Source of the DNA: Dyadobacter bucti
GTDB taxonomy: Bacteria > Bacteroidota > Bacteroidia > Cytophagales > Spirosomataceae
Assembly (NCBI RefSeq): GCF_005869225.1
Contig: NZ_SWFP01000004.1
Coordinates: 372,001-436,000, forward strand
Reading direction: 5' to 3'
DNA: 64,000 nt
The position numbers and the translations under genes are program-made. The notes under the pieces are model-generated. The model saw only the letters and a list, made by a program, of their open reading frames with translations. It had not been told where the DNA came from and ran no database searches. The number at the start of each line of letters is the position of its first letter. Positions within the stretch are counted from its first letter, which is position 1. Below are positions 32,692 to 41,716 of the stretch, piece after piece.

Positions 32692-35106
32692 ATGATAGAG
32701 AACTACCTTAAAGTTGCGTGGCGGAACATGCTCAAACATCCGCTCAACACCGGGCTGAATATCTTTGGGCTGACACTGGGTTTGGTTAGCTGCATATTGA
32801 TGATGCTGTATGTGGTCGATGAGCTAAGTTACGACCGGTTCCACTCCAGAGCGGAACGGATATTTCGCATCAATACTTACGCCAAGTTCGGTGGCACAGA
32901 ACAGGATCTGGCCGAAACCCCCGACCCGATCGGCCCGACCCTGAAAAATGACTTCCCGCAAGTAGAAGCGTACGTCCGGTTTTTTACCCAAAACGGCTCC
33001 CGGCTGGTCAGAAAAGGCAATGAGTACCTGGAAGAGCCACGTACGGTATTTGCTGATTCCACCCTGTTCAAGGTTTTTGACCTGCCTGTGCGCTCCGGAA
33101 ATCCGGAAACCGCGCTTGTCAGGCCCAATTCAGTTGTGATTACTGAGTCAACAGCTAAAAAGTATTTCGGTAGTACTGATGCCGTCGGCAAAACGGTTGA
33201 AGTCGATAAGTCACCCTATTACGTAAGCGCCGTGATACAGGATATTCCCTCCAATTCGCATTTTCATTTCGATTTTATCTTTCCGATGAGCGGGCTGGAT
33301 TACGGGTGGGGCAATTTTCTGACGACCAACTTCAATACATATATCCTTCTGAAGGACGGGGTCGATCACCGTATTTTTGATAAAAACCTGGCCACTGTTA
33401 TTACAAAATATATTTACCCTCAGGCCAAAGAACTGCTGAAACTCAAAAGCCCGGAGGATTTCAACCGCGGGGATACCCGGTTTCAATTCAACCTCACTGC
33501 ATTGACCGACATTCATCTCCGGTCGAACCGTCGCGGGGAGATCGAAGCCAACGGAAATATGCAGTTCGTATCCATTTTTACGGCTGTGGCTATTTTTGTA
33601 CTATTGATCGCCTGCATCAATTTTATGAATTTGTCGACAGCCCGCTCCACAGCCCGTGCTAAGGAAGTGGGTGTGCGAAAAGTTTTGGGGACGTCCAGGT
33701 CGTCGTTAATTGGTCAGTTTATGACTGAATCCATTTTTACGGCGGCGCTGTCGCTTGTGCTCGCCGGAGGACTTACCTGGCTGGCTATTCCGTTTTTCAA
33801 TCAGATAGCCGCCAAGGAATTATCGATCCGCTATTTGGTAAACCCTTATGTGGTGTCAGTTTTCGTCTGTCTGCCGGTGCTGGTCGGTCTGCTGGCAGGC
33901 AGCTATCCTGCCTTTTTCTTATCAGGCTTCAAGCCCATTGCCATGCTGAAAACAAATACCGGCAACCCCGCCGGGAAAAATTCATTCCGCGATATTCTGG
34001 TTGTTTTTCAGTTCATTACCTGCATTATGCTCATGATCGGCACGATCATTATCTATCGTCAATTATCCTATATTCAGACTAAAAACTTAGGCTTCAACAA
34101 AGAGCAGATACTGATTATCGACGGAGCCAGGGCGCTTGGAGAGCATACAGAATCATTTAAGAATGAGTTTATGGGGCTTCCCGGTGTCACTTCCGGCACG
34201 GTGAGCGGATTTCTGCCAATTTCTCCGTCACTGAGAAACGGGCAGACGCTAGCCAGGCAGGCAGACCGAAGCCCGGAAAACATGTTCGATACCCAGTCGT
34301 GGGTGGTCGATGTTGATTATATCAAAACAATGGGCATGAAAATCGTCAAAGGAAGAGGTTTCTCGCGGGGCTTCGGCTCTGACGAAAACGGGATCATCAT
34401 CAACCAGTCGCTGGCAAAATTGCTGGGCTACCCCGATCCTGTGGGGCATCTTTTATATTCGGGAGACCCAGGTCAAAAACCGTTCACAGTGATCGGTGTC
34501 GTTGAAGACTTTCATTATGAATCGTTGCGCAGTAACATAGGGCCTCTGTTTTTTTCACTGGGTACCCACCCGGACCGCATGGCTTTCCGGGTGGATGCGG
34601 GTGCCAGCCCAGCGGTATTAAAACAAGCCGAAAAGCTCTGGAAAGCCGCAGCAACAGGCGCGCCATTCCAGTACCGGTTTATGGATGAAGCATTTGACGC
34701 GATGTACCGGACCGAGCAGCGGGTAGGGGAAGTGGCGGTCATATTTGCAGTAGTCGCCATCCTGATTGCCTGCATGGGCCTGTTTGGTCTGGCGACCTAT
34801 ATGGCCGACCAGCGCAGGCGCGAAATCGGGATCCGCAAAGTATTGGGGGCCAATCCCTCTGAGATCGTTTCATTGCTTTCCTCGGATTTCCTGAAACCTG
34901 TCCTCATAGCGATCCTGATTGCCTGCCCGCTGGGATATTATTGTATGGGGCAATGGCTGGGAAATTTTGCTTACAGGATCGATGTCGAGTGGTGGATACT
35001 GGTAACTGCCAGTTTGCTGGCCATTTTTATCGCTCTGCTGACGGTAAGTTTTCAAAGCCTGAAGGCAGCGTTGACAAACCCGGTCAAAAGTCTGCAGAAC
35101 GAATGA
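32692..35106 (+). CDS. MacB/FtsX-type ABC transporter permease
   Basis: An 804-residue permease from the ATG at 32692, where the family start 'MIENYLKVAWRNMLKHP' begins; the frame extends 17 codons upstream without likeness to the family. Architecture: first membrane helix at about 20-42, a periplasmic MacB_PCD core at about 43-280, three helices of an FtsX domain ('ACINFMNLSTARS', 'GVRKVLGTSRSSLIGQF'), a second periplasmic core and a second FtsX domain ('RREIGIRKVLGANPSEIVSLL'). Cytophagales carry many such duplicated permeases, thought to drive export or mechanotransmission with a separate ATPase; no ATPase is next to it here. It faces its own sigma-54-like promoter. Confidence 0.93.
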   Translation: MIENYLKVAWRNMLKHPLNTGLNIFGLTLGLVSCILMMLYVVDELSYDRFHSRAERIFRINTYAKFGGTEQDLAETPDPIGPTLKNDFPQVEAYVRFFTQNGSRLVRKGNEYLEEPRTVFADSTLFKVFDLPVRSGNPETALVRPNSVVITESTAKKYFGSTDAVGKTVEVDKSPYYVSAVIQDIPSNSHFHFDFIFPMSGLDYGWGNFLTTNFNTYILLKDGVDHRIFDKNLATVITKYIYPQAKELLKLKSPEDFNRGDTRFQFNLTALTDIHLRSNRRGEIEANGNMQFVSIFTAVAIFVLLIACINFMNLSTARSTARAKEVGVRKVLGTSRSSLIGQFMTESIFTAALSLVLAGGLTWLAIPFFNQIAAKELSIRYLVNPYVVSVFVCLPVLVGLLAGSYPAFFLSGFKPIAMLKTNTGNPAGKNSFRDILVVFQFITCIMLMIGTIIIYRQLSYIQTKNLGFNKEQILIIDGARALGEHTESFKNEFMGLPGVTSGTVSGFLPISPSLRNGQTLARQADRSPENMFDTQSWVVDVDYIKTMGMKIVKGRGFSRGFGSDENGIIINQSLAKLLGYPDPVGHLLYSGDPGQKPFTVIGVVEDFHYESLRSNIGPLFFSLGTHPDRMAFRVDAGASPAVLKQAEKLWKAAATGAPFQYRFMDEAFDAMYRTEQRVGEVAVIFAVVAILIACMGLFGLATYMADQRRREIGIRKVLGANPSEIVSLLSSDFLKPVLIAILIACPLGYYCMGQWLGNFAYRIDVEWWILVTASLLAIFIALLTVSFQSLKAALTNPVKSLQNE

Positions 35107-35129
35107 TCTGAAAAACAGTTGTTACCCCG

Positions 35130-35175
35130 GCGATTCACAGTGTTATGGCGTTATTTCCAGTATGCTGTGAATCGC
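35130..35175. repeat. inverted repeat at the convergent gene ends
   Basis: Perfect 11-base arms GCGATTCACAG (35130-35140) and CTGTGAATCGC (35165-35175) with a 24-base loop span the end of the leftward glycosidase gene and the gap after the permease. It has no T run, so it may slow transcription from both sides rather than be a classic terminator. Confidence 0.45.
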
Positions 35176-37161
35176 TATCGGCGGAACCGAAACGGTAATG
35201 TTTCCATTGCTGTACCTGTATTGTAACGGCGTATTTTCCGGCTGTAATTTTACATTTTTGGGTGCTGCGGACGCCCGGAGGGTTACCGTGATGTTGCCCA
35301 GAGCAGGCACCTCGTTGTAAACCATCACATTGGGATTGTCATGCGGCCCCGAGGTGTTGATCAGATGTACGTAGGATTTGCCGTTTTTGCGGGTCACAAC
35401 CTGATGGACGTTTGCTGAGCCGGTCACTGTAGACAAGAGTTTTACATCCATATCGGCCAGAATGCTCTTGATAAGGGAAGGCATCAGCAGGTTTTTGTTA
35501 CGGGTATAAAAATCGCCCATATTCAGATAAACGCCCGCAATTTTACCCTTACCAAGCGAACTTACAGTAGCCAAAGGATTGTCTTCTCTGAACCGAAGGT
35601 CATCTTCCCGGTAGTAGTTGCCGACGGTACGCGTTCCCTGTAACGGACGCACTTGCCTGAAGTCTGTTTTCAGCCGGATGATCTCATGGCCAATTCCTGC
35701 ATGTATCAGACTGTCTTTCAAAAATCCGGTTGTTTTTTCTATACCTAACTGTTCAGCAAAAGCGTCCGTGGCCTTCGCGCCGATAACGATCAGATTCCCG
35801 CCGTCCTTTACGTAGGTCAGCAGTTCTTCTTTTTGTAATGGATCTATACCTTCCCATTCCGGCAAAACCAGTACAGGATAATTTTTTATTCTGTCGGACA
35901 ACTGGTGGTCCATCAGGATCTCGGCGGGCAATTGGCTGTCCAGCAGTACATTGAGCGATCCTTTGAGTGCCTGCTGCGAATGCGGCGTATACAGGCCCAA
36001 GGCGGGTTTGCGCCTCCACGAATAGGTGGAAAAAATCAGGCCGATCTGCGGCGTGACCGTTCCCTCGTAGCAGAATGCTTTGCGCTCGTTGCTGAACCGG
36101 ATCAGTTCCCCCATCTTTTTAAACTGGTAAGGTTCCGGTGTCCCGTCCAGATTTTGCTGCCAGTAAGTCTGAAAACCGCCTCCCATAGCAAGCACTTCGG
36201 CCGCTTCCTGTTTGAGCTGCACTACGGATTTTGTTGATTTTTGGTCGTTTTTCCACGCAAATGACCATGACATCAGGTCCCACGGCTTGCCTTGCAGCGC
36301 CAGGCAACGACTTTCGAAAGCAGAGCTGTATACACTGTTCGAACCGGCTACATCCCCGGAAAGGAAATTGACCGGCAGGTCTGCTTTTTCAGGCATCATA
36401 GACGAAAATGCCCAGTTACTTGTGATTTTAAAGTCGGGATTGGCCTGATGTGCGACATTTACATAGTCATTGATATAATTCCTGAAGAGCTTTCTGTTGA
36501 ATTCCATCCACTCAAAATAGTGGTTGTCCGTTCTTTTTCGGGGAGCGACGGCGACTCCGGTTTCCTTTGTAAAAGCGGCCGTAACAGCCGGAGAGTAATC
36601 CGGGCCGAGCGCCCAGCAATCGCCGTCGATCCAGGCGCCATCCAGTTTGTAATCTTTGATCAGTTCAAGAAGCTGCGGTTGCAGAAGCGCTGCCGGATAG
36701 CCGCCCAGCAATGAAATTGCACGTTTGTCTCTGGCGCTGTCCGCGTTGATCCGGGCCCATTCGGGATGGAGCTCCACAGCCCTGTCATCCAACACACCCG
36801 AATAGTGGACAAACAGCGGGATCTTATGCCTGGCGGTGACTTCCCGCCAGATTTTCATAATATCTTTCTCAAACCGGGGAGGTGCATAACCCACCTTGGT
36901 AGGGTAGCTCGACAGCCCGTAATGTCCTTTGCAGTCGACCTGGATAAAATCCGGCTTTGCTATGGACAGCAGCGAGTCAATCAGGCCGGCGGTAAAAGTT
37001 TTTCCGATTAAAGTATCCCACAGCATGGCATGGAAATCAAGATGCAGACCAGCAAAACGATCTTTCGCGGCGATTTTTTTGGGCGAAGAGTCGTTTTTTT
37101 GTGCAAATGAAAGGGTAGAGATCAGGCAGAAGAAGAGAATGGCGGCGGCTGCTTTTTTCAT
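35143..37161 (-). CDS. secreted TIM-barrel glycosidase-like protein with a GH42-type trimerisation (glutamine-amidotransferase-like) domain
   Basis: A 672-residue protein with a signal peptide to about residue 20 ('LISTLSFAQ'). The N-terminal half is TIM-barrel-like: 'FAGLHLDFHAMLWD', 'FIQVDCKGHYGLSSYPTKVG', 'KIPLFVHYSGVLDDRAVELHPEW', 'YKLDGAWIDGDCWALG' and 'ITSNWAFSSMMPEKADLPVNFLSGD', resembling GH29 alpha-L-fucosidase/GH13-like barrels in style. From about 370 on there is a flavodoxin-like domain ('YPVLVLPEWEGIDPLQKEELLTYVKDGGNLIVIG') as in GH42 beta-galactosidases, then a beta-domain. No CAZy family is assigned; acids in 'DGAWIDGDCW' are candidates. Adjacent leftward genes for fucose-like acid catabolism make a deoxy-sugar substrate plausible. 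Confidence 0.7.
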   Translation of the reverse strand: MKKAAAAILFFCLISTLSFAQKNDSSPKKIAAKDRFAGLHLDFHAMLWDTLIGKTFTAGLIDSLLSIAKPDFIQVDCKGHYGLSSYPTKVGYAPPRFEKDIMKIWREVTARHKIPLFVHYSGVLDDRAVELHPEWARINADSARDKRAISLLGGYPAALLQPQLLELIKDYKLDGAWIDGDCWALGPDYSPAVTAAFTKETGVAVAPRKRTDNHYFEWMEFNRKLFRNYINDYVNVAHQANPDFKITSNWAFSSMMPEKADLPVNFLSGDVAGSNSVYSSAFESRCLALQGKPWDLMSWSFAWKNDQKSTKSVVQLKQEAAEVLAMGGGFQTYWQQNLDGTPEPYQFKKMGELIRFSNERKAFCYEGTVTPQIGLIFSTYSWRRKPALGLYTPHSQQALKGSLNVLLDSQLPAEILMDHQLSDRIKNYPVLVLPEWEGIDPLQKEELLTYVKDGGNLIVIGAKATDAFAEQLGIEKTTGFLKDSLIHAGIGHEIIRLKTDFRQVRPLQGTRTVGNYYREDDLRFREDNPLATVSSLGKGKIAGVYLNMGDFYTRNKNLLMPSLIKSILADMDVKLLSTVTGSANVHQVVTRKNGKSYVHLINTSGPHDNPNVMVYNEVPALGNITVTLRASAAPKNVKLQPENTPLQYRYSNGNITVSVPPIAIHSILEITP

Positions 37162-37230
37162 AGAAGGTGGTCCCGCACAGGATTTCGCGCGGTATTTTGA
37201 GGAGGTTTAGGGAATTGGGATTGGGTTTGC

Positions 37231-37256
37231 TAAAACACTTTCTATGAAAAGTGCTT
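37231..37256 (-). terminator. possible terminator of the leftward sugar-acid operon
   Basis: On the minus strand AAGCACTTTT-CATA-GAAAGTGTTT pairs over ten positions with two wobble pairs and is followed by TTTTA. It lies 128 bases after the amidohydrolase stop, before the TIM-barrel gene. The rest of 37162-37383 holds nothing recognisable. Confidence 0.4.
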
Positions 37257-37383
37257 ATTCCGTTCAGTTACTTGTTTACCACCTAGAATTCGAACCAATA
37301 ACCAAGAACCGCCGCCTCCGTCCGCGATGCGTGTAGTGCTGACCGTTAAGAGATGATATTCTTCATCGGAAACAAGCGCGGGT

Positions 37384-38211
37384 TCAGACATTGTATATCC
37401 TGGCGCAACTCCCGCCCCAGAGCTTATCCTTTTCAGTTTCGCTGAGCGAGGCAGTGTTTCTTATTACGATCTCGCAAACTTCTCCGTAAGAAGCTCCTAC
37501 CAGGCATACCGGCCAGTCACTTCCGAACATCAGCCGGTCGGGGCCGAATATTTCCAGCATTTTATCGACGTATTTTTGAAAATCCCCGTACTTCCAGTTT
37601 TTCCAGTCGGCTTCGGTCACGAGTCCGGCGAGTTTGCAGCTTACATTTTCCATCGGGGCAAAGGCTTGCATTTGTTCAGCCCAGTCGTCGAACAGCTGGT
37701 CTTTGATAAAAGGCTTGGCAAGATGGTCAACTACAAACCGCTGATCCGGGAAAAGTTTTACGAAATCGACAGCGTAGGGGATATGTCTCGGGTGGATCAG
37801 GACATCGTAAGTGAAATCGTAGCTGGAAAGTGCTGCAATGCCTTTGCGAAAATCAGGACGCAGCAGAAAATCGTCTTCCGGCTCCGCCTGTACAATATGC
37901 CGGAAACCTTTGAGCATACTGAACTGTGAAAAATACTCCAGCCGTTCTTCGATGTTTTTTGCACGAAAATCGACCCAGCCGACAACGCCTTTTATAAAAT
38001 CATATTCAGCAGCCAGGTCGAGCAGGAAATGCGTCTCCTGTTCACTCTGGTCAGCCTGTACCGCGATGCCCTCGGTGATACCCTCCGCCTCAAGTAACTT
38101 GAGCAGGTCGCCGGGCATAAAATCATTTTTAATCACCGCCATATCATCGGTGATCCAGGCGTCTTTTACAGGGTCATAATGCCAGAAATGCAGGTGGCTG
38201 TCTATTTTCAT
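37384..38211 (-). CDS. amidohydrolase-family lactonase (L-fuconolactonase-like)
   Basis: A 275-residue amidohydrolase of the COG3618 type. Motifs: 'DSHLHFW' at residues 3-9, 'GVVGWVDF' and 'GFRHIVQ' in the middle, 'FVVDHLAKP' near residue 183, and 'RLMFGSDWPVC' near residue 240 with the catalytic Asp. These enzymes open sugar-acid lactones such as L-fucono-1,4-lactone, L-rhamnonolactone or 2-pyrone-4,6-dicarboxylate. The gene follows the split UxaA-type dehydratase by 78 bp on the same strand. Lactonase plus dehydratase is the core of an oxidative deoxy-sugar route, but no dehydrogenase or 2-keto-3-deoxy aldolase for it is in the window. Confidence 0.88.
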   Translation of the reverse strand: MKIDSHLHFWHYDPVKDAWITDDMAVIKNDFMPGDLLKLLEAEGITEGIAVQADQSEQETHFLLDLAAEYDFIKGVVGWVDFRAKNIEERLEYFSQFSMLKGFRHIVQAEPEDDFLLRPDFRKGIAALSSYDFTYDVLIHPRHIPYAVDFVKLFPDQRFVVDHLAKPFIKDQLFDDWAEQMQAFAPMENVSCKLAGLVTEADWKNWKYGDFQKYVDKMLEIFGPDRLMFGSDWPVCLVGASYGEVCEIVIRNTASLSETEKDKLWGGSCARIYNV

Positions 38212-38289
38212 TACAAATGGTTTTGATCATTAATAAGCGAGGCACGATGGCCCTATCGGTTCGAAGGATTTGTAACCCAGCGAAAATTC

Positions 38290-39441
38290 CTAATGTCCGA
38301 GCTGCTCCGAACAGCTCTTTCCACCTTGTGCTACAAACATGACTTTGTCGAAAATCTCTTGTGCCACTTCTTCGGTCGACGCCTCATTGGTCAGTATTTT
38401 TCCGGCATTGATATCCATATCTCCTTCCATTCTCGCAAAGGTTTCCGGGTTTGCACAAATCTTGATGACCGGCGAAACTGCTGAGCCCGCCACCGATCCC
38501 CGGCCGGTAGTAAACAATACACAATGCGCGCCCGAGGCAATCAATTCGTTCATTTCGGAAATATCATTGGGGTTGGGAAACCCGAAACGCGGCTCCCCGT
38601 CCGGCACGATATCCATCAGGTACAAGCCCGGTACTGTTGTAGGATCGCCCGGTTTGATCAGCCCGGTAATCGGCGCGGTGCCGCTTTTGCAATATGCGCC
38701 CATCGATTTTTCCTCCAGAGTCGTAAGCCCGCCTTCCGCATTGCCCGGCGCAAAGCTGCCGTGACCCATGACCGCATGGTAACGTGCCGCCTTTGCTACC
38801 GCCTTTTGTAATTCTTCCGCCAGTGCCGGATGTCTTGCACGGTTGCCGAGGAGATTTTCGAGGCCGATCATTTCGCCGGTGTTTTCAAAAATCGTGGTAC
38901 TGCCTGCTTCATTCAGCATATCGAAAGCCAGTCCGGCTGCGGGGTTGGCGGTAATGCCGCTTGTGGCATCGCTTCCGCCCGAAACGATTCCGACGATCAG
39001 CTCATCCACAGAAAACGGCACGCGGGGCACTTTTCTGATCGTTTCCAGCGCGGACGTAACGAAAGAAATTCCCTCCTGCACACTGTTTCCAGTCCCCCCG
39101 GCCGTTTGAATGCCTATCAGCCTGACTGGTCTGCCGCTGGCGGCGATCTGTTCATACAGCCGGTTGCGGTTAAAACTTTCGCAGCCCAGCGACACCAGCA
39201 GTACCGCGCCTACATTGGGATGTGTGCATAGTGCATTCATCATTTTGTCGGCGTAACCATTCGGATAGCAGCCGCTGAATCCGATCAGATGAACGGGTTC
39301 GTCTTCAAACCGTGAGGTTACCTTGCGCGCCACATGATGTGCGCATTCCACCAGATAAGCCACCAGCACAATGTTACGGATGCCTTTTCGTCCGTCCTTC
39401 CGCAGAAATCCGGTGCCCGTTTTAGGGTTTGATAAATTCAT
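38290..39441 (-). CDS. UxaA-family sugar-acid dehydratase, large (C-terminal) subunit
   Basis: A 383-residue protein equal to the catalytic GD_AH_C region of altronate/galactarate dehydratase. Visible motifs include 'GFLRKDGRKGIRNIVLV' near the N-terminus, 'GFSGCYPNGYADKMMNAL', 'VLLVSLGCESFN', 'GIQTAGGTG', 'GGSDATSGITANPAAG', 'FENTGEMIGLE' and 'FTTGRGS..G..VSPVIKIC'. Cysteines in 'GFSGCYP', 'SLGCES' and 'KICAN' are candidate metal/Fe-S ligands. It would dehydrate a sugar acid to a 2-keto-3-deoxy acid. Its N-terminus overlaps the small SAF-domain gene by 20 bp, so the two parts of a usual single UxaA chain are separate here but translationally linked. Confidence 0.9.
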   Translation of the reverse strand: MNLSNPKTGTGFLRKDGRKGIRNIVLVAYLVECAHHVARKVTSRFEDEPVHLIGFSGCYPNGYADKMMNALCTHPNVGAVLLVSLGCESFNRNRLYEQIAASGRPVRLIGIQTAGGTGNSVQEGISFVTSALETIRKVPRVPFSVDELIVGIVSGGSDATSGITANPAAGLAFDMLNEAGSTTIFENTGEMIGLENLLGNRARHPALAEELQKAVAKAARYHAVMGHGSFAPGNAEGGLTTLEEKSMGAYCKSGTAPITGLIKPGDPTTVPGLYLMDIVPDGEPRFGFPNPNDISEMNELIASGAHCVLFTTGRGSVAGSAVSPVIKICANPETFARMEGDMDINAGKILTNEASTEEVAQEIFDKVMFVAQGGKSCSEQLGH

Positions 39442-39718
39442 GGTCTAAAGTATAGGTGGGAATATAATCGCTCTTCAGATTGTGCAGGTGAACGTGGTCG
39501 CCGAAGCGGATGTCCTCAGTCGCCGAGCCGATCGGGATACCGAATTTGATTACCTGCTTTCCAAAGGGAATTGCACAGGCAGCCACTTTATGTCCCAGCC
39601 CCAATGTTTTTTTTGAAGTAAAAACACGACCGTCTATGACCATTGTTTCTCCTTCTTCCACAGTCTGCCGGACGACGTATACATTGTCCAGCGGATTGAT
39701 TTTAAATAATTTATCCAT
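39422..39718 (-). CDS. UxaA-family dehydratase, small SAF-domain subunit
   Basis: A 98-residue SAF-domain protein matching the N-terminal domain of altronate dehydratase: 'FKINPLDNVYVVRQTVEEGE', 'LGHKVAACAIPFGKQVIKFGIPIGSATEDIRFGDHVHLHNL', the last block being the well-known 'I..G..VH.HN' end of the SAF unit. It forms the dehydratase with the 383-residue subunit whose gene overlaps its end by 20 bp. It is 3 bp after the MFS transporter gene, so it belongs to the same operon. Confidence 0.92.
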   Translation of the reverse strand: MDKLFKINPLDNVYVVRQTVEEGETMVIDGRVFTSKKTLGLGHKVAACAIPFGKQVIKFGIPIGSATEDIRFGDHVHLHNLKSDYIPTYTLDHEFIKP

Positions 39719-39721
39719 AAA

Positions 39722-40972
39722 TCAGACCCTTATGCCGGTTTCCGGAAAAATATTTTCAACAGGTGCCCCGGTCCTGATCCTGCTGCCTTTTACCGCAAAA
39801 TAAAGGATATAAAAATAGGATGGCAGACACACCAGATAGGCCATCTGGTGTGAATAAAGATCAGCCGCGTAGCCAAACAGCAACGGCAATACCGCACCAC
39901 CAATGATCCCCATCACCAGAATAGAAGAGCCGGTTTTGGTGAATTTACCGAGGTCGGCGAGCGCCAGCGGGAAAATGGCAGGCCAGAGCAATGAATTCGA
40001 TAAACCCAGCGCAGCGACCAGATAAATGGAAATTGCCGGAGGAACCATCGTGATAGAAACAGTTATAAACATCCCGGAAACTGCACAAAGAACCAGTGCC
40101 ATGCGCTGGCTTACCAGTTTTGGAATAAAAAACACGCCCAGCAGATAACCCGCTACCATGCCAAACGTGGTCAGCCAGACGTAGTTTTCCGGTGAAGGCA
40201 GGTTCAGCACTTTGGCATAGTCATTAATGGAACCCAAAGCGATGATCTCGACACCCACGTCAAAAAATATAGCCACGACGCCCAGCAGCACATGCGGGAT
40301 CTGAAGAATGCTTGTCTTACTGTTGGCATAAACCGACACCTCATTGATCTCGTCTTCACTTTCGTCCTCACCCGGTGCTTTCAGTTCGGGCAGAGGTGAG
40401 TAGAGCGAGAGTATACCAATCGCCGTCAGCATTGCCCCGATGATGTAAAACGGCACAATGGCATCCCCAAGCTGCACATTGCCCAGGTCCAGAAATATAC
40501 CCAGGATCAGCGATGCGCCTGCCAACGCCAGTTTATCGGCGATGCCCATGGTGCTGATCCGGCTGGCCGCACTTTCGGCCGGGCCCAGGATAGTGACGTA
40601 GGAATTGATCGCTCCGGTTAGCAAAGTCTGGCCGGTGCCGATGATAAAAAGTGCAAAAAGAAAAAGCGCAAAACTCACGATGCTGGCCGCATAGCCGATC
40701 AAGGCAAAACCAGCGGCAATTGTAATAAAAGCAATGCTGATCCCTTTTTTGTAACCGAGGGCTTTGAGGACGCTGCCCGAAGGCACACCAAAAAGTACGT
40801 AAGCCGAAAAAGTAGCAGTCATGATCAGGTAGGACGCAGCCGTGGAAACAGTGAATGCCTCCTGCACAAACGGTATAAAATAAGCATTGATGCCGACAGA
40901 AAATCCCAGGATCACATACATGCTGCCAATAATGAGCATGGGAAGAACAGGCGTTTTTTGGATATCATTCAT
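39722..40972 (-). CDS. major facilitator superfamily sugar transporter (FucP-like)
   Basis: A 416-residue inner-membrane carrier with twelve hydrophobic helices and a central hydrophilic loop rich in Glu/Asp ('KAPGEDESEDEIN'). The N-terminal helices 'GINAYFIPFVQEAFTVSTA' and 'ATFSAYVLFGVPSGSVLKALGYKKG' match the glucose/galactose/fucose:proton symporter branch (FucP/NagP), in which 'ARE.GKT' style loops and the 'P.....LGR/GY' motif appear. The neighbours point to a deoxy-sugar such as L-fucose as substrate, but this is inferred. Its start overlaps the creatininase end by 8 bp. Confidence 0.9.
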   Translation of the reverse strand: MNDIQKTPVLPMLIIGSMYVILGFSVGINAYFIPFVQEAFTVSTAASYLIMTATFSAYVLFGVPSGSVLKALGYKKGISIAFITIAAGFALIGYAASIVSFALFLFALFIIGTGQTLLTGAINSYVTILGPAESAASRISTMGIADKLALAGASLILGIFLDLGNVQLGDAIVPFYIIGAMLTAIGILSLYSPLPELKAPGEDESEDEINEVSVYANSKTSILQIPHVLLGVVAIFFDVGVEIIALGSINDYAKVLNLPSPENYVWLTTFGMVAGYLLGVFFIPKLVSQRMALVLCAVSGMFITVSITMVPPAISIYLVAALGLSNSLLWPAIFPLALADLGKFTKTGSSILVMGIIGGAVLPLLFGYAADLYSHQMAYLVCLPSYFYILYFAVKGSRIRTGAPVENIFPETGIRV

Positions 40973-41711
40973 GGCTTCCCAAAGTTTGTCTGAGGTGGTC
41001 GAGGATGAGTTCTTTTACCTTATCGCCATATTCCTTTGTGGCTTGCGGGGCACTTTCTGTATACCAAGTGCCGGTTTTGAAACGCTGCATATCAGCGCCT
41101 TCCGGGCATAGGGATTGCATGAGCGCGGTTTCCAGCTTGCCTGCATGGTCGATGGGATGTTCGGCCTGGATTTCCGGGCTGAGAAACGGGTGTATGCGTA
41201 TCCAGTTGAAAGGATCGCTTCCCTGATTGTGCTGCTCATAATATTCGGATGACGCCGCATTGCCCCACCAGCCTTCGCCCCGCTCCTTTTCCAGAAAAGA
41301 AAAAGTAGCCTGACGGGCTGCCAGTTTGAAAGAAAGGTCAGTGGGCATACCGGCCGTGAAATTTTCGCTCTGGTGATGTACAAACACATGGATGTTCCTG
41401 AAACCGATGCGCAGCAGATTGTCAAACAGGTTCTGCGCAAAAGGATACAGGATCTGCGGGCCGGTGTGCACGCTGCCTTTTCGTTCGGGAGGCTCTACCG
41501 CAAAGCTGCTCGCTCCATAGTAAAAAGGTGGAAGGATCACCATAGGGACCTCCTTTTCAAGGATTTCAAGGGCGCGGACGATCACAAGCGTGTCTACGCC
41601 CGTCACCAGGTGTTCGCCATGGTATTCCAGCACTCCGAGTGCCAGTACCGTCGGCGTATGGGCATCGATCGCAGCACGGATGTCGGCCGGGTACATGAGT
41701 TCGTAACGCAT
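40965..41711 (-). CDS. creatininase-family amidohydrolase
   Basis: A 248-residue protein of the creatininase superfamily. The metal-binding 'LALGVLEYHGEHLVTGVDT' at about 24-42 corresponds to the family's 'P.G..E.HG.HLP..TD' with Glu, His and Asp ligands, and 'VFVHHQSEN' near residue 115 gives further ligands. The family contains creatinine amidohydrolase, formamide hydrolases and enzymes of unknown role near sugar pathways. The gene lies between an NCS1 permease and an MFS sugar carrier in one operon, so a role in cleaving a C-N bond or lactone of the imported compound is possible. Confidence 0.88.
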   Translation of the reverse strand: MRYELMYPADIRAAIDAHTPTVLALGVLEYHGEHLVTGVDTLVIVRALEILEKEVPMVILPPFYYGASSFAVEPPERKGSVHTGPQILYPFAQNLFDNLLRIGFRNIHVFVHHQSENFTAGMPTDLSFKLAARQATFSFLEKERGEGWWGNAASSEYYEQHNQGSDPFNWIRIHPFLSPEIQAEHPIDHAGKLETALMQSLCPEGADMQRFKTGTWYTESAPQATKEYGDKVKELILDHLRQTLGSHE

Positions 41712-41716
41712 GGGGT

